From Wolbachia sp. (lineage in GTDB: Bacteria > Pseudomonadota > Alphaproteobacteria > Rickettsiales > Anaplasmataceae), in the NCBI GenBank assembly GCA_028803175.1, contig JARBCG010000077.1, positions 1-5,114 on the forward strand: a stretch of 5,114 nucleotides of DNA, in the 5' to 3' direction. A program made the position numbers and the translations under genes. Below the pieces are notes generated by a model that did not search any database, was not told where the DNA came from, and saw only the letters and a list, made by a program, of their open reading frames with translations. Below are positions 1 to 5,109 of the stretch, one piece after another (within the stretch, counting starts at the first letter, position 1; the number at the start of each line of letters is the position of its first letter).

Positions 1-128
1 CTTTAAATTAAACGTACTGTGAGAGCTATGTTTGTAATCCATACTAAAGTAGTCCAACACTAAAGTATATTATACTAAAGTGTTCGCTTCAAGGCGAGGG
101 TGTTAAACCACCTAACTCACTACATAAA
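1..128. repeat. Left arm of a 128-bp inverted repeat
   Basis: This stretch pairs, without gaps, with the reverse complement of 4982-5109. I count 10 mismatches in 128 positions (at 64, 83, 88, 90, 93, 96, 97, 107, 113 and 115), and the outer 63 bases are identical. It contains three copies of the octamer ACTAAAGT (starting at 43, 59 and 74) and a small AT palindrome at 64-76. It carries no obvious ORF. The arm begins at base 1, so the repeat may extend beyond the window. It could be a dispersed non-coding repeat, a MITE-like element, or one end of a larger mobile segment; the sequence alone does not decide. Confidence 0.93.
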
Positions 129-181
129 AAAAACTAAATGGCGCTATTTATTCTTAACCTAGGAATAAAAGTCAAGTATCT

Positions 182-453
182 GGAATCTAGAAATTCTTAA
201 ACTGGACCTTATATAGAAAAACGACAAATCTTCTATGTGTTAACTATACACTTTAGCAAAGCACTTTCAAATATACCATATGGCTGCCAACTGCATACTT
301 ATCATTCGTACTCAAATTTCTCCATAGACATTTTTTACAGCTAAATTCTAATCCAATGAGCATTACCTCTAAAGCTTGTGACGTAATGGACACAGGCCGC
401 AAAGGTACTCTCATTTGAGCCATCAGGAACAAAAGTAAGACACCAAATAACAT
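182..453 (-). pseudogene. bioY: Remnant of BioY biotin transporter gene
   Basis: BioY is the integral-membrane substrate-binding component of biotin ECF transporters, normally about 180-200 residues with six helices. Reading leftwards from an ATG at 453, a 66-codon frame gives a hydrophobic first helix (FGVLLLFLMAQ), then the BioY-like string MRVPLRPVSITSQALEVMLIG, which resembles the usual AQIxIPLxPVPITLQTLAVLLxG. Beyond about residue 45 the match weakens; near 285 the frame slips and a stop follows at 253. In another frame at 182-218 the string FYIRSSLRISRF looks like the FxxGPxLGYLxGF segment of BioY, with several Gly replaced by Arg. This reads as an early loss followed by decay. No biotin genes are nearby. 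Family identity is from memory and moderate; that it is not a working transporter is more certain because most helices are missing. Confidence 0.55.
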
Positions 454-483
454 CTCGGTTAAATGTTATATACTAATATATGT

Positions 484-512
484 ATTATATATAAAAAGTT
501 TTGCAACTTTAA
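484..512 (-). promoter_or_regulatory. Possible promoter of the bioY remnant
   Basis: On the minus strand a perfect TATAAT (484-489) lies 17 bases downstream of TTAAAG (507-512), a weak 3-of-6 match to the sigma-70 -35 box. Its direction and distance suit the bioY remnant beginning at 453. In DNA this AT-rich, perfect -10 boxes occur often by chance, so this is only a candidate. Confidence 0.3.
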
Positions 513-529
513 TTTTGCTTACATTGCGT

Positions 530-535
530 TATAAT
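530..535 (+). promoter_or_regulatory. -10 box for the nitroreductase gene
   Basis: A perfect TATAAT sits 26 bases before the ATG of the nitroreductase gene. No good -35 box stands 16-18 bases upstream (507-512 is CTTTAA; TTGCAA at 501-506 would leave a 23-base spacer). The resulting 5' leader would be about 20 bases and lacks a Shine-Dalgarno sequence. It is a plausible but unproven promoter, divergent from the one proposed at 484-512. Confidence 0.4.
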
Positions 536-561
536 AAACTACTTTAATACACTACTAAAAA

Positions 562-1131
562 ATGACAAACAAAAAGGATTTATTGGAGTTAATAAAAATA
601 AGGCATAGTGGACGTTCATACAATTCAACAAAAACAGTATCTCAGAAAGAAATAGACACTTTAATAGAAGCTGTAAGACTCACCCCATCATGTTTTGGTG
701 ATGAGCCATGGAGATATGTGATATGTAACAAACAGAGCAATCAAAATGCATGGGAAAAATTACTGAGCTGCCTTGATGAATCTAATCAAAGATGGGCAAA
801 GAATGCTCCAGTTCTAATTATATCCATAAGTGCTAAAAATTTCCGCAAACCAGGTAAAGGAGGGAATCTTTGGGCTAAGCATGACACTGGTGCAGCAAAT
901 TACGCATTAATGTTACAAGCTGTATCTATGGGCTTAATAGCTCATCAAATGGGTGGTTTTGATAGAGATAAAATAATGAAAGAATTCAATATACCGAGTG
1001 ACTTTAACATAATATCAGTGATAGCAGTTGGATATGAAGAAAAGAACGCTGAAATAAGTAAGAAAAAAAGGAGACCAATAGAAGAAATATTTTTTTATGA
1101 TGAGTGGCTAAAAGCTACTCACAATTCTTGA
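562..1131 (+). CDS. Nitroreductase-family FMN oxidoreductase
   Basis: Members of this family are FMN-dependent, usually dimeric cytoplasmic enzymes that reduce nitro compounds, quinones or flavins with NAD(P)H; the physiological substrate here cannot be told. The 189 residues match the usual family length. Visible landmarks are the N-terminal phosphate-binding motif RHSGRSY (14-20, normally RRSxRxF), the segment TPSCFGDEPWRYV (41-53, where the family usually has PSxxNxQPW), a strand APVLIISIS (82-90), the helix HDTGAANYALMLQAVSMGL (107-125) followed by HQMGGF (128-133), the strand VIAVGY (153-158), and the C-terminal KKRRPIEEIFF (168-178). The Asn of the PSxxNxQPW motif is replaced, which may affect flavin contacts. 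The ATG at 562 is the natural start, being in register with the family N-terminus. No clear ribosome site precedes it. It stands alone, between two pseudogenes on the opposite strand. Confidence 0.9.
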   Translation: MTNKKDLLELIKIRHSGRSYNSTKTVSQKEIDTLIEAVRLTPSCFGDEPWRYVICNKQSNQNAWEKLLSCLDESNQRWAKNAPVLIISISAKNFRKPGKGGNLWAKHDTGAANYALMLQAVSMGLIAHQMGGFDRDKIMKEFNIPSDFNIISVIAVGYEEKNAEISKKKRRPIEEIFFYDEWLKATHNS

Positions 1132-1144
1132 AAAGTACAGGCAA

Positions 1145-1880
1145 CTAAAAAATATTTTCTTCCTGCAATTTTTTTATTTCATCGATAGAAAAGCCAGTTG
1201 ATTCAGCAACAATATGAATTGATACATCAGATTTAAGTAAATTCTTTGCTACTTCAAATTTACCTTCCTTCCTTTTTCAGTAGAATCATCAAGTTGTTGT
1301 TCGAATACAGCTTAGTTACCACGAATACGTTTTATCTCCTGCTCATAGGCTATAAACTCTTTCTCTGAGCAATTGAACCTATTTCACTCTTCATACGCTT
1401 TGAATTATTAGATCGCTACCTATTATCTTTTCCAGCTCTTTTTCTCTTGTCTCTTCAGAATACTTGAAGAAATAAATCCATTTAATAAGTGTAAAGTAGA
1501 AGCCTTGTAAGTCATGTTCATTGGTATCTTTATCTTGAATAACATGGTCTGATTTGTATCCTGATTTGTTAAGAAAGAGAATACAATAAGGTTATGATGC
1601 TGATCGCCTTTACAAGCTTGCCTTGAATAGGCTTTAGCAGCGTAGTATTGTGCACGTTTTTCAAATTCTTTTGTTTTTGCCACTTGCATTTCAACTATGA
1701 CTTGTATTCCTCTTTCATCTCTACAAAGTACATCAACGATGCTTTGTTTTTTAGAAGCAATCTCAGGATCTTGAATGGTACTTAAAACTCTATTTCCTTT
1801 ATTTCGCTTGCTCATGTAAACCCTAAGATGTCATTAAAAAATGAATAAGAATATCCTTATTTTTTTCGGTGAATAAATAT
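1145..1880 (-). pseudogene. Decayed Rpn-family PD-(D/E)XK nuclease/transposase
   Basis: Rpn/YhgA-like proteins are PD-(D/E)XK nucleases linked to transposition and recombination and exist in many copies in Wolbachia. Reading from right to left the gene can be followed through several frames: EKNKDILIHFL near 1865-1833; then STIQDPEIASKKQSIVDVLC, RDERGIQVIVEMQVAKTKEF, EKRAQYYAAKAYSRQ and GDQHHNL (within 1780-1590), which hold the nuclease core Asp (in SIVDVL) and the ExQ (in VEMQVAK). After a frame change come SGYKSDHVIQDKDTNEHDLQ and KWIYFFKYSEETREKELEKI followed by IGSDLIIQ and a stop; then EFIAYEQEIKRIRGN and a stop; then EVAKNLLKSDVSI and STGFSIDEIKKLQEENIF ending at 1145. At least four frame changes or stops and two internal deletions are needed. 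The 130-codon ORF at 1423-1815 is therefore only partly genuine: its second half is out of frame. No inverted ends or target duplications were seen. Confidence 0.85.
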
Positions 1881-1890
1881 TAATAATTAT

Positions 1891-1923
1891 ATGCTAATAT
1901 TGATAAATATTCAATATTAGCAT
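1891..1923. repeat. Perfect 13-bp hairpin overlapping the dapF start codon
   Basis: The arms at 1891-1903 and 1911-1923 are exact reverse complements separated by 7 bases. The right arm ends with the first two bases of the dapF ATG (1922-1924), and T1890/G1924 could add a wobble pair. There is no T run on either side, so it is not a classical terminator. In a transcript begun upstream the start codon would sit at the foot of the stem, which could lower translation; if transcription starts inside it, the hairpin would be absent from the mRNA. Confidence 0.85.
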
Positions 1924-2863
1924 GTTTCGTAATCAGAGTAATTCTATACCTTGTATAAAAATGCATGGCACAGGTAATAATTTTGTTATCATAGATTCAC
2001 GTCCAACAGGTAATTTAGATTGGGATTACAAAAAAATTGCTGAGCAAAACAGTTGTGATCAAATAATAGTCATGTCTCATTCCAACGTAGCTGATTGCTT
2101 TATGCATATTTATAATGCTGATGGCAGCAAAGCTGAAACTTGCGGAAACGCAGCACGTTGTGTTGGATATTTGATAATGTCAGAGAAAGGTACTGAATAT
2201 GCAACTATTGAGCTGACAAATAAACGCATCTTAGAGTGCTTTAAAGCAGGTGATAAATCCATCAAAGTTAATATGGGTCAACCATTATTTAAATGGCATG
2301 AAATTCCTTTATCTATTGAATGTGACACCCTTTGCTTACCTATAGAACTTGGGATGATAAAAGCTCCTGTTGCAGTAAATATTGGTAATCCTCATATAAT
2401 CTTTTTTGTTGATAATATAGATGAAATACCATTTCAAGACTTAGCACCAAAGCTCGAAAATCACGAATTATTCCCTCAAAGAACGAATGTTAGTATCGCA
2501 CAAGTAGAGAAGTCAGGAGAAATAAATTTAAAGGTTTGGGAAAGAGGCACAGGCATTACTGCTTCATGTGGAAGTGCAGCTTGTGCAACTTTTGTTGCAT
2601 CTGTGCTTCGTGGATATGTGAGCACCAAACAAACTTCGGTCAACTTACCTAGTGGACAATTACTCATTGAGTGGATAAATAATAGACTTCCTTGGAAACC
2701 TATTTATGGTGAGAAATCTTTGGAGGAAGTACAGGCAAGCACCACAGAATACTCAAATGTATTTGAGGGGCGTAGACAAACTTCAACAGCAAAATTGCCA
2801 TCAGAAATTGAGTTTCGAAAGAAATCTAATGTTTTTATGACCGGTGATATAGGTTTTTTTTAG
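1922..2863 (+). CDS. dapF: Diaminopimelate epimerase with C-terminal-domain insert
   Basis: DapF converts LL- to meso-diaminopimelate in the cytoplasm, supplying lysine and peptidoglycan precursors by a two-cysteine acid/base mechanism. The protein shows KMHGTGNNFVIIDS (13-26; the usual GNDF is GNNF), NADGSKAETCGNAARC (65-80) with catalytic Cys74, VNIGNPH (152-158), RTNVSIAQ (187-194), ERGTGITASCGSAACA (207-222) with catalytic Cys216, and a terminal MTGD (306-309). All active-site blocks are present, so I expect a working enzyme. At 313 residues it is longer than the usual 265-280 because about 46 extra residues lie between IEW (249-251) and NVFMTG (303-308). It then stops only five residues after MTG (DIGFF), at a T8 run, where relatives carry about ten to twelve more. 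The ATG at 1922 is the only upstream start: an in-frame TAA lies at 1904 and no Shine-Dalgarno sequence is seen. No other lysine genes are adjacent. Confidence 0.95.
   Translation: MFRNQSNSIPCIKMHGTGNNFVIIDSRPTGNLDWDYKKIAEQNSCDQIIVMSHSNVADCFMHIYNADGSKAETCGNAARCVGYLIMSEKGTEYATIELTNKRILECFKAGDKSIKVNMGQPLFKWHEIPLSIECDTLCLPIELGMIKAPVAVNIGNPHIIFFVDNIDEIPFQDLAPKLENHELFPQRTNVSIAQVEKSGEINLKVWERGTGITASCGSAACATFVASVLRGYVSTKQTSVNLPSGQLLIEWINNRLPWKPIYGEKSLEEVQASTTEYSNVFEGRRQTSTAKLPSEIEFRKKSNVFMTGDIGFF
2675..2822 (+). other. In-frame insert within dapF, possibly a palindromic element
   Basis: Residues about 252-300 of DapF (rich in Lys, Glu, Ser and Thr, with strings such as PWKPIYGEKSLEEV and EGRRQTSTAKLPSEI) fall between two strands that in other DapF proteins are joined by a turn of about eight residues. 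The DNA contains a 7-bp inverted repeat with a 2-base gap (2752-2767), imperfect complementary blocks ACTTCC (near 2685) and GGAAGT (2725-2730), and an 8-base direct repeat AGAAATCT at 2712-2719 and 2820-2827, 108 bases apart. In-frame palindromic elements inside genes are known in Rickettsia (RPE) and have been described in Wolbachia. I infer such an origin; I do not recognise the consensus. Boundaries are approximate. Confidence 0.5.
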
Positions 2864-3007
2864 ACTTCATTGCTTATCAGCGTGATCTAAGTCCTTTATT
2901 GCCTTCTACTAAAACTCGTGTAAAATATCATAATGAAACCATCTATACAGTCCCTAAGGGAATTATTTGCTATTTACGAAAATATTCGCATAATTAAGTA
3001 ACATTAT
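2864..3007 (+). other. Open +1 frame after dapF, possible lost C-terminus
   Basis: The dapF stop lies at the end of a run of eight T (2854-2861). If the run held nine, translation would continue for 45 codons (LDFIAYQRDLSPLLP to GIICYLRKYSHN) and stop at 2995-2997. The restored junction MTGDIGFFLDFI resembles the family ending MTGxxxxVYxGxI for about ten residues; I do not recognise the rest. The frame has no ATG. It may be coding sequence severed by a frameshift, a frame reached by slippage on the T run, or chance. Bases 2998-3007 show nothing. Confidence 0.35.
2967..2994 (+). promoter_or_regulatory. Candidate promoter of the cytochrome c-hydrolase pair
   Basis: TTGCTA (2967-2972, four of six against TTGACA) and CATAAT (2989-2994, five of six against TATAAT) are separated by 16 bases. 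Transcription would start near 3001, about 22 bases before the ATG at 3023. The spacing and position are good, but the -35 is only moderate and AT-rich sequence gives chance matches. Confidence 0.4.
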
Positions 3008-3022
3008 TTGATAAAATTAACT

Positions 3023-3550
3023 ATGGAGCTTAATAAAATTGCAGCATCGATTTTACTCTCTGCACTGATTATTGTGATAGTCAGTAATATAGTTGACATG
3101 CTATATAATCCAGAAGCATATAAGATTGAACACCAAACAATAGCAGCCGCTGGCGGTAGTGAATCTCAACAAAAAATTGAACAAGTAGCACTCGATATCA
3201 GAGCACTAATGCAAAATGCTAATTTTGATAAAGGAAAATCAGTAGCAAAAAAATGTATAGCTTGCCATAGTTTTGAAAAAGGTGGACATAATAAGGTAGG
3301 ACCAAATTTATGGAACGTAGTTGGCAGCAAAAAAGCGCACCTTGGAAATTCATTTAATTATTCAAAAGCAGTGCTTGAAAAAGGTGGTAAATGGGGATAT
3401 GAAGAGCTATTTGCCTTTTTAAAGAATCCAAAAGCATACATAAAAGGTACGCGTATGGCATTTGCAGGCATTTCTAACCCACAAGAAGTTGCAGATTTAA
3501 TTAGCTATTTGCGTTCAATAAGTGATAGCCCAATAGCTTTACCAAAATAA
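3023..3550 (+). CDS. Membrane-anchored class I cytochrome c (CycM-like)
   Basis: This carries electrons, probably between the bc1 complex and the terminal oxidase, on the periplasmic face of the inner membrane. Counting from ATG 3023 it has 175 residues: an uncleaved N-terminal membrane anchor (about 6-25, AASILLSALIIVIVSNIV), a linker, then the haem domain with CIACH (78-82; covalent haem c and axial His82), the KVGPNLWNVVG block (91-101), WGYEELFAFLKNPKAYIKGT (124-143) and the axial Met145 in GTRMAF, ending with ADLISYLRS. This layout matches CycM-type cytochrome c552 of alphaproteobacteria and mitochondrial cytochrome c. A TTG at 3008 in frame would add five residues, but the ATG directly before the anchor is the better start. 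No clear Shine-Dalgarno sequence is present. The next gene follows after one base, so the two are probably co-transcribed. Confidence 0.93.
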   Translation: MELNKIAASILLSALIIVIVSNIVDMLYNPEAYKIEHQTIAAAGGSESQQKIEQVALDIRALMQNANFDKGKSVAKKCIACHSFEKGGHNKVGPNLWNVVGSKKAHLGNSFNYSKAVLEKGGKWGYEELFAFLKNPKAYIKGTRMAFAGISNPQEVADLISYLRSISDSPIALPK

Positions 3551-3551
3551 T

Positions 3552-4304
3552 ATGGATTATTGCAAATTATTTGACGAAAGTAATAACTACATAGCGTATC
3601 AAAAATTACCAGGGAAGAAAGCTTCAATAGTTTTTTTCGGTGGATTTGCATCCAATATGAGTGGTACCAAGGCAACAGCTATTCGTAAATTCTGCCAAAA
3701 AAATGATATAGCTCTTACATTATTTGATTATTTTGGCCATGGTGATTCAAGTGGCAATTTCACTGATCACACAATAAGTGATTGGCATAAAAACTGTGTC
3801 AGAGTAGTAAATGAATTAACAAGCGACAAACAAATAATTATAGGATCAAGTATGGGAGGGTGGTTAATGCTACTTACTGCTCTTCAGTTGCCAAAAAAAG
3901 TTGCAGTGTTAATTGGTATATCTTCTGCGCCTGATTTTACTGAAGATTTGATATTCAAACAATTATCAAACAAACAAAAAGAAGAGCTGGATTATAGTGG
4001 AGTAATAGATTTCACTTCAGATCATGATAAAAATTGTACATATAAAATAACTAAAAATTTGGTTGAAGATGGGAGAAAAAATTTACTTTTAAATAAAGAA
4101 ATTGATATAAATTGTCCCGTACGTTTATTGCATAGCACTAATGACAAAGATGTACCGTATCAAACTTCACTCAATTTAGCTGAAAAAATCAAATCAACTG
4201 ATGTTGAAGTACATTTGGTCAAATCAGCAGAGCATAATATGTCTGATGATCGTTCACTTGGAGTTTTATTTAAGACTATTGGAGAATTTTTACAGATTTA
4301 TTAG
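3552..4304 (+). CDS. ABHD10-like alpha/beta hydrolase
   Basis: A 250-residue serine hydrolase, cytoplasmic as no signal peptide is seen. The alpha/beta fold is shown by IVFFGGFASNMSGTKA (26-41; oxyanion-loop region), FDYFGHGDSSGNF (58-70), the nucleophile elbow GSSMGGWLML (98-107) with Ser100, LIGISSAPDFT (120-130), the acid segment LLHSTNDKDVP (192-202) with Asp198, and AEHNMSD (226-232) with His228. The combination SNMSGTKA, DYxGHGxSxGNF and GSSMGGWLML is very close to what I remember of the ABHD10 family (mitochondrial thioesterase/acyl-glucuronide esterase) and its rickettsial relatives. A thioesterase or carboxylesterase activity is likely; the substrate is unknown. The ATG lies one base after the cytochrome c stop without its own ribosome site, suggesting translational coupling and one operon. 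Confidence 0.9.
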   Translation: MDYCKLFDESNNYIAYQKLPGKKASIVFFGGFASNMSGTKATAIRKFCQKNDIALTLFDYFGHGDSSGNFTDHTISDWHKNCVRVVNELTSDKQIIIGSSMGGWLMLLTALQLPKKVAVLIGISSAPDFTEDLIFKQLSNKQKEELDYSGVIDFTSDHDKNCTYKITKNLVEDGRKNLLLNKEIDINCPVRLLHSTNDKDVPYQTSLNLAEKIKSTDVEVHLVKSAEHNMSDDRSLGVLFKTIGEFLQIY

Positions 4305-4333
4305 TATTCTTAAGTTGTAATCCTTATAACACA

Positions 4334-4586
4334 AACTATGGATTAGAAGAAAATAAAAAAGCCAGGGAAATAGAGTAAACTCCAATATTGTAAAAAAACT
4401 GAGGAGGTACCCCAGTGGGGAAAAATAGCATAGGATTATTTTGCTTTGCAATGGTATTTGGTGCTACTGTTATATTGGTTCTGCGAGCAAGCAAAAATGA
4501 CCGGAGTTTCACACATCGATGCAATTTGTCTAAATGGCAAAAAGCCTAGAATCTCCTCTTTTTGCTTTATTGATTAATCCATAGTT
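4334..4586. repeat. 12-bp perfect inverted repeat bounding about 230 bp
   Basis: AACTATGGATTA at 4334-4345 and its exact reverse complement at 4575-4586 enclose 229 bases. The shared core TATGGATTA/TAATCCATA also occurs inside the large terminal repeat arms (35-43 and 5067-5075). No flanking target duplication is evident. It could be the ends of a very small non-autonomous element, or chance in AT-rich DNA. Confidence 0.4.
4415..4549 (+). CDS. Possible 44-residue single-helix membrane protein
   Basis: A GTG start at 4415 is preceded by AGGAGG (4402-4407) at an ideal 7-base spacing, the only strong Shine-Dalgarno sequence seen before any ORF in this window. The product has one hydrophobic segment (about 5-23, IGLFCFAMVFGATVILVL) followed by a basic tail (RASKNDRSFTHRC) and stops at 4547. 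I do not recognise it. The same frame upstream is interrupted by three stops yet reads like protein (YGLEENKKAREIE before the first), so this may equally be the tail of a decayed membrane protein gene. It lies inside the 12-bp inverted repeat. Confidence 0.3.
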   Translation: MGKNSIGLFCFAMVFGATVILVLRASKNDRSFTHRCNLSKWQKA

Positions 4587-4824
4587 GGCGTTAGTAGTAG
4601 TGATTCAAGTCGCATTGTATTTGAACTTAGTAAAAAATCATCTAAAATGGAGATGAACAACGTATTAGAAACGCAAAGTAGCTCATCACTTAAAAAAAGT
4701 AATGAAGGACCAAGTGGAAAATTATTTAATAATAGTAGTGGCACACCTCTTACAGATATAGTCGTGGTAGCGTCAGATAGTTCCCCACCACAGTAGTAGT
4801 AGAAGCTCATCATCGCGTCCATGA
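4497..4824 (+). pseudogene. Decayed serine-rich reading frame, family unknown
   Basis: From ATG 4497 a frame runs MTGVSHIDAICLNGKKPRIS then SFCFID to a TAA at 4575, and continues open to TAG 4794 with a serine-rich sequence (GVSSSDSSRIVFELSKKSSK and later LETQSSSSLKKSNEGPSGK, ending SDSSPPQ). A one-base shift at the stop extends the same composition (SSSRSSSSRP) to TGA at 4822. The uniform Ser/Lys character across stop and shift suggests a once-continuous low-complexity C-terminal region, as in many secreted or ankyrin-type Wolbachia proteins, but I cannot name the family. The opposite strand is also open over 4574-4822, so the direction is not certain. Confidence 0.35.
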
Positions 4825-4981
4825 GTTGACTGACTGAGATAAAGGTCAGTAAAAGAAGTAATAAAAGCTTATCTTGAGATAGAAATGATGTGCCAGAATA
4901 TCATATGAACTTACTTAACAGGAGAAACTCTGCACCTTTTCTCAATTTCCCATGACTTACTCATGGGACCACTTAAAATAC
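4825..4981. other. Non-coding stretch with one hairpin
   Basis: No gene is seen here. An 8-bp perfect stem with a 5-base loop lies at 4948-4968 (TCCCATGA/TCATGGGA). It is not followed by a T run on either strand, so I do not call it a terminator. A weaker 6-bp stem ACTGAC/GTCAGT lies near 4830-4850. The right repeat arm begins at 4982. Confidence 0.6.
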
Positions 4982-5109
4982 TTTATGTAGTGAGGTGGGT
5001 GGGTTAACACCCCTGCATTAAGGCGAGCACTTTAGTATAATATACCTTAGTGTTGGACTACTTTAGTATGGATTACAAACATAGCTCTCACAGTACGTTT
5101 AATTTAAAG
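4982..5109. repeat. Right arm of the 128-bp inverted repeat
   Basis: Reverse complement of 1-128 at 118 of 128 positions, with left position i matching 5110 minus i. All ten differences fall in the inner 65 bases; the outer 63 are identical. One of the differences alters the middle ACTAAAGT octamer. Five further bases (5110-5114) follow the arm, so a continuation cannot be tested here. Within this arm GGGTG/CACCC can pair across a short loop (about 4997-5012). Confidence 0.93.

Noticed and set aside
147..169. 7-bp AT-rich inverted repeat TTTATTC/GAATAAA
   Set aside because: Short, almost all A and T, and with no T run or gene end; likely chance.
2476..2667. 63-codon minus-strand ORF within dapF
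   Set aside because: It lies wholly antisense to the DapF active-site region and shows no domain of its own.
1134..2738. 11-base direct repeat AGTACAGGCAA at 1134-1144 and 2728-2738
   Set aside because: A few 11-base matches are expected by chance in 5 kb; the flanking bases do not match.
3008..3022. TTG start for cytochrome c
   Set aside because: It adds only five residues before the ATG that directly precedes the membrane anchor; ATG 3023 is simpler and fits the proposed promoter.
4336..4524. 62-codon minus-strand ORF
   Set aside because: It is antisense to a frame with a strong ribosome site and a membrane helix; its own start lacks a ribosome site and the product is not recognisable. 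Not excluded outright.
4574..4822. 82-codon minus-strand ORF
   Set aside because: The Leu- and Ser-rich product looks like the complement of the serine-rich plus-strand frame (AGT/TCA codons read as ACT/TGA complements), so the plus reading is preferred, though without proof.
4948..4968. 8-bp hairpin as a rho-independent terminator
   Set aside because: No T run follows the stem on either strand and no gene ends nearby.
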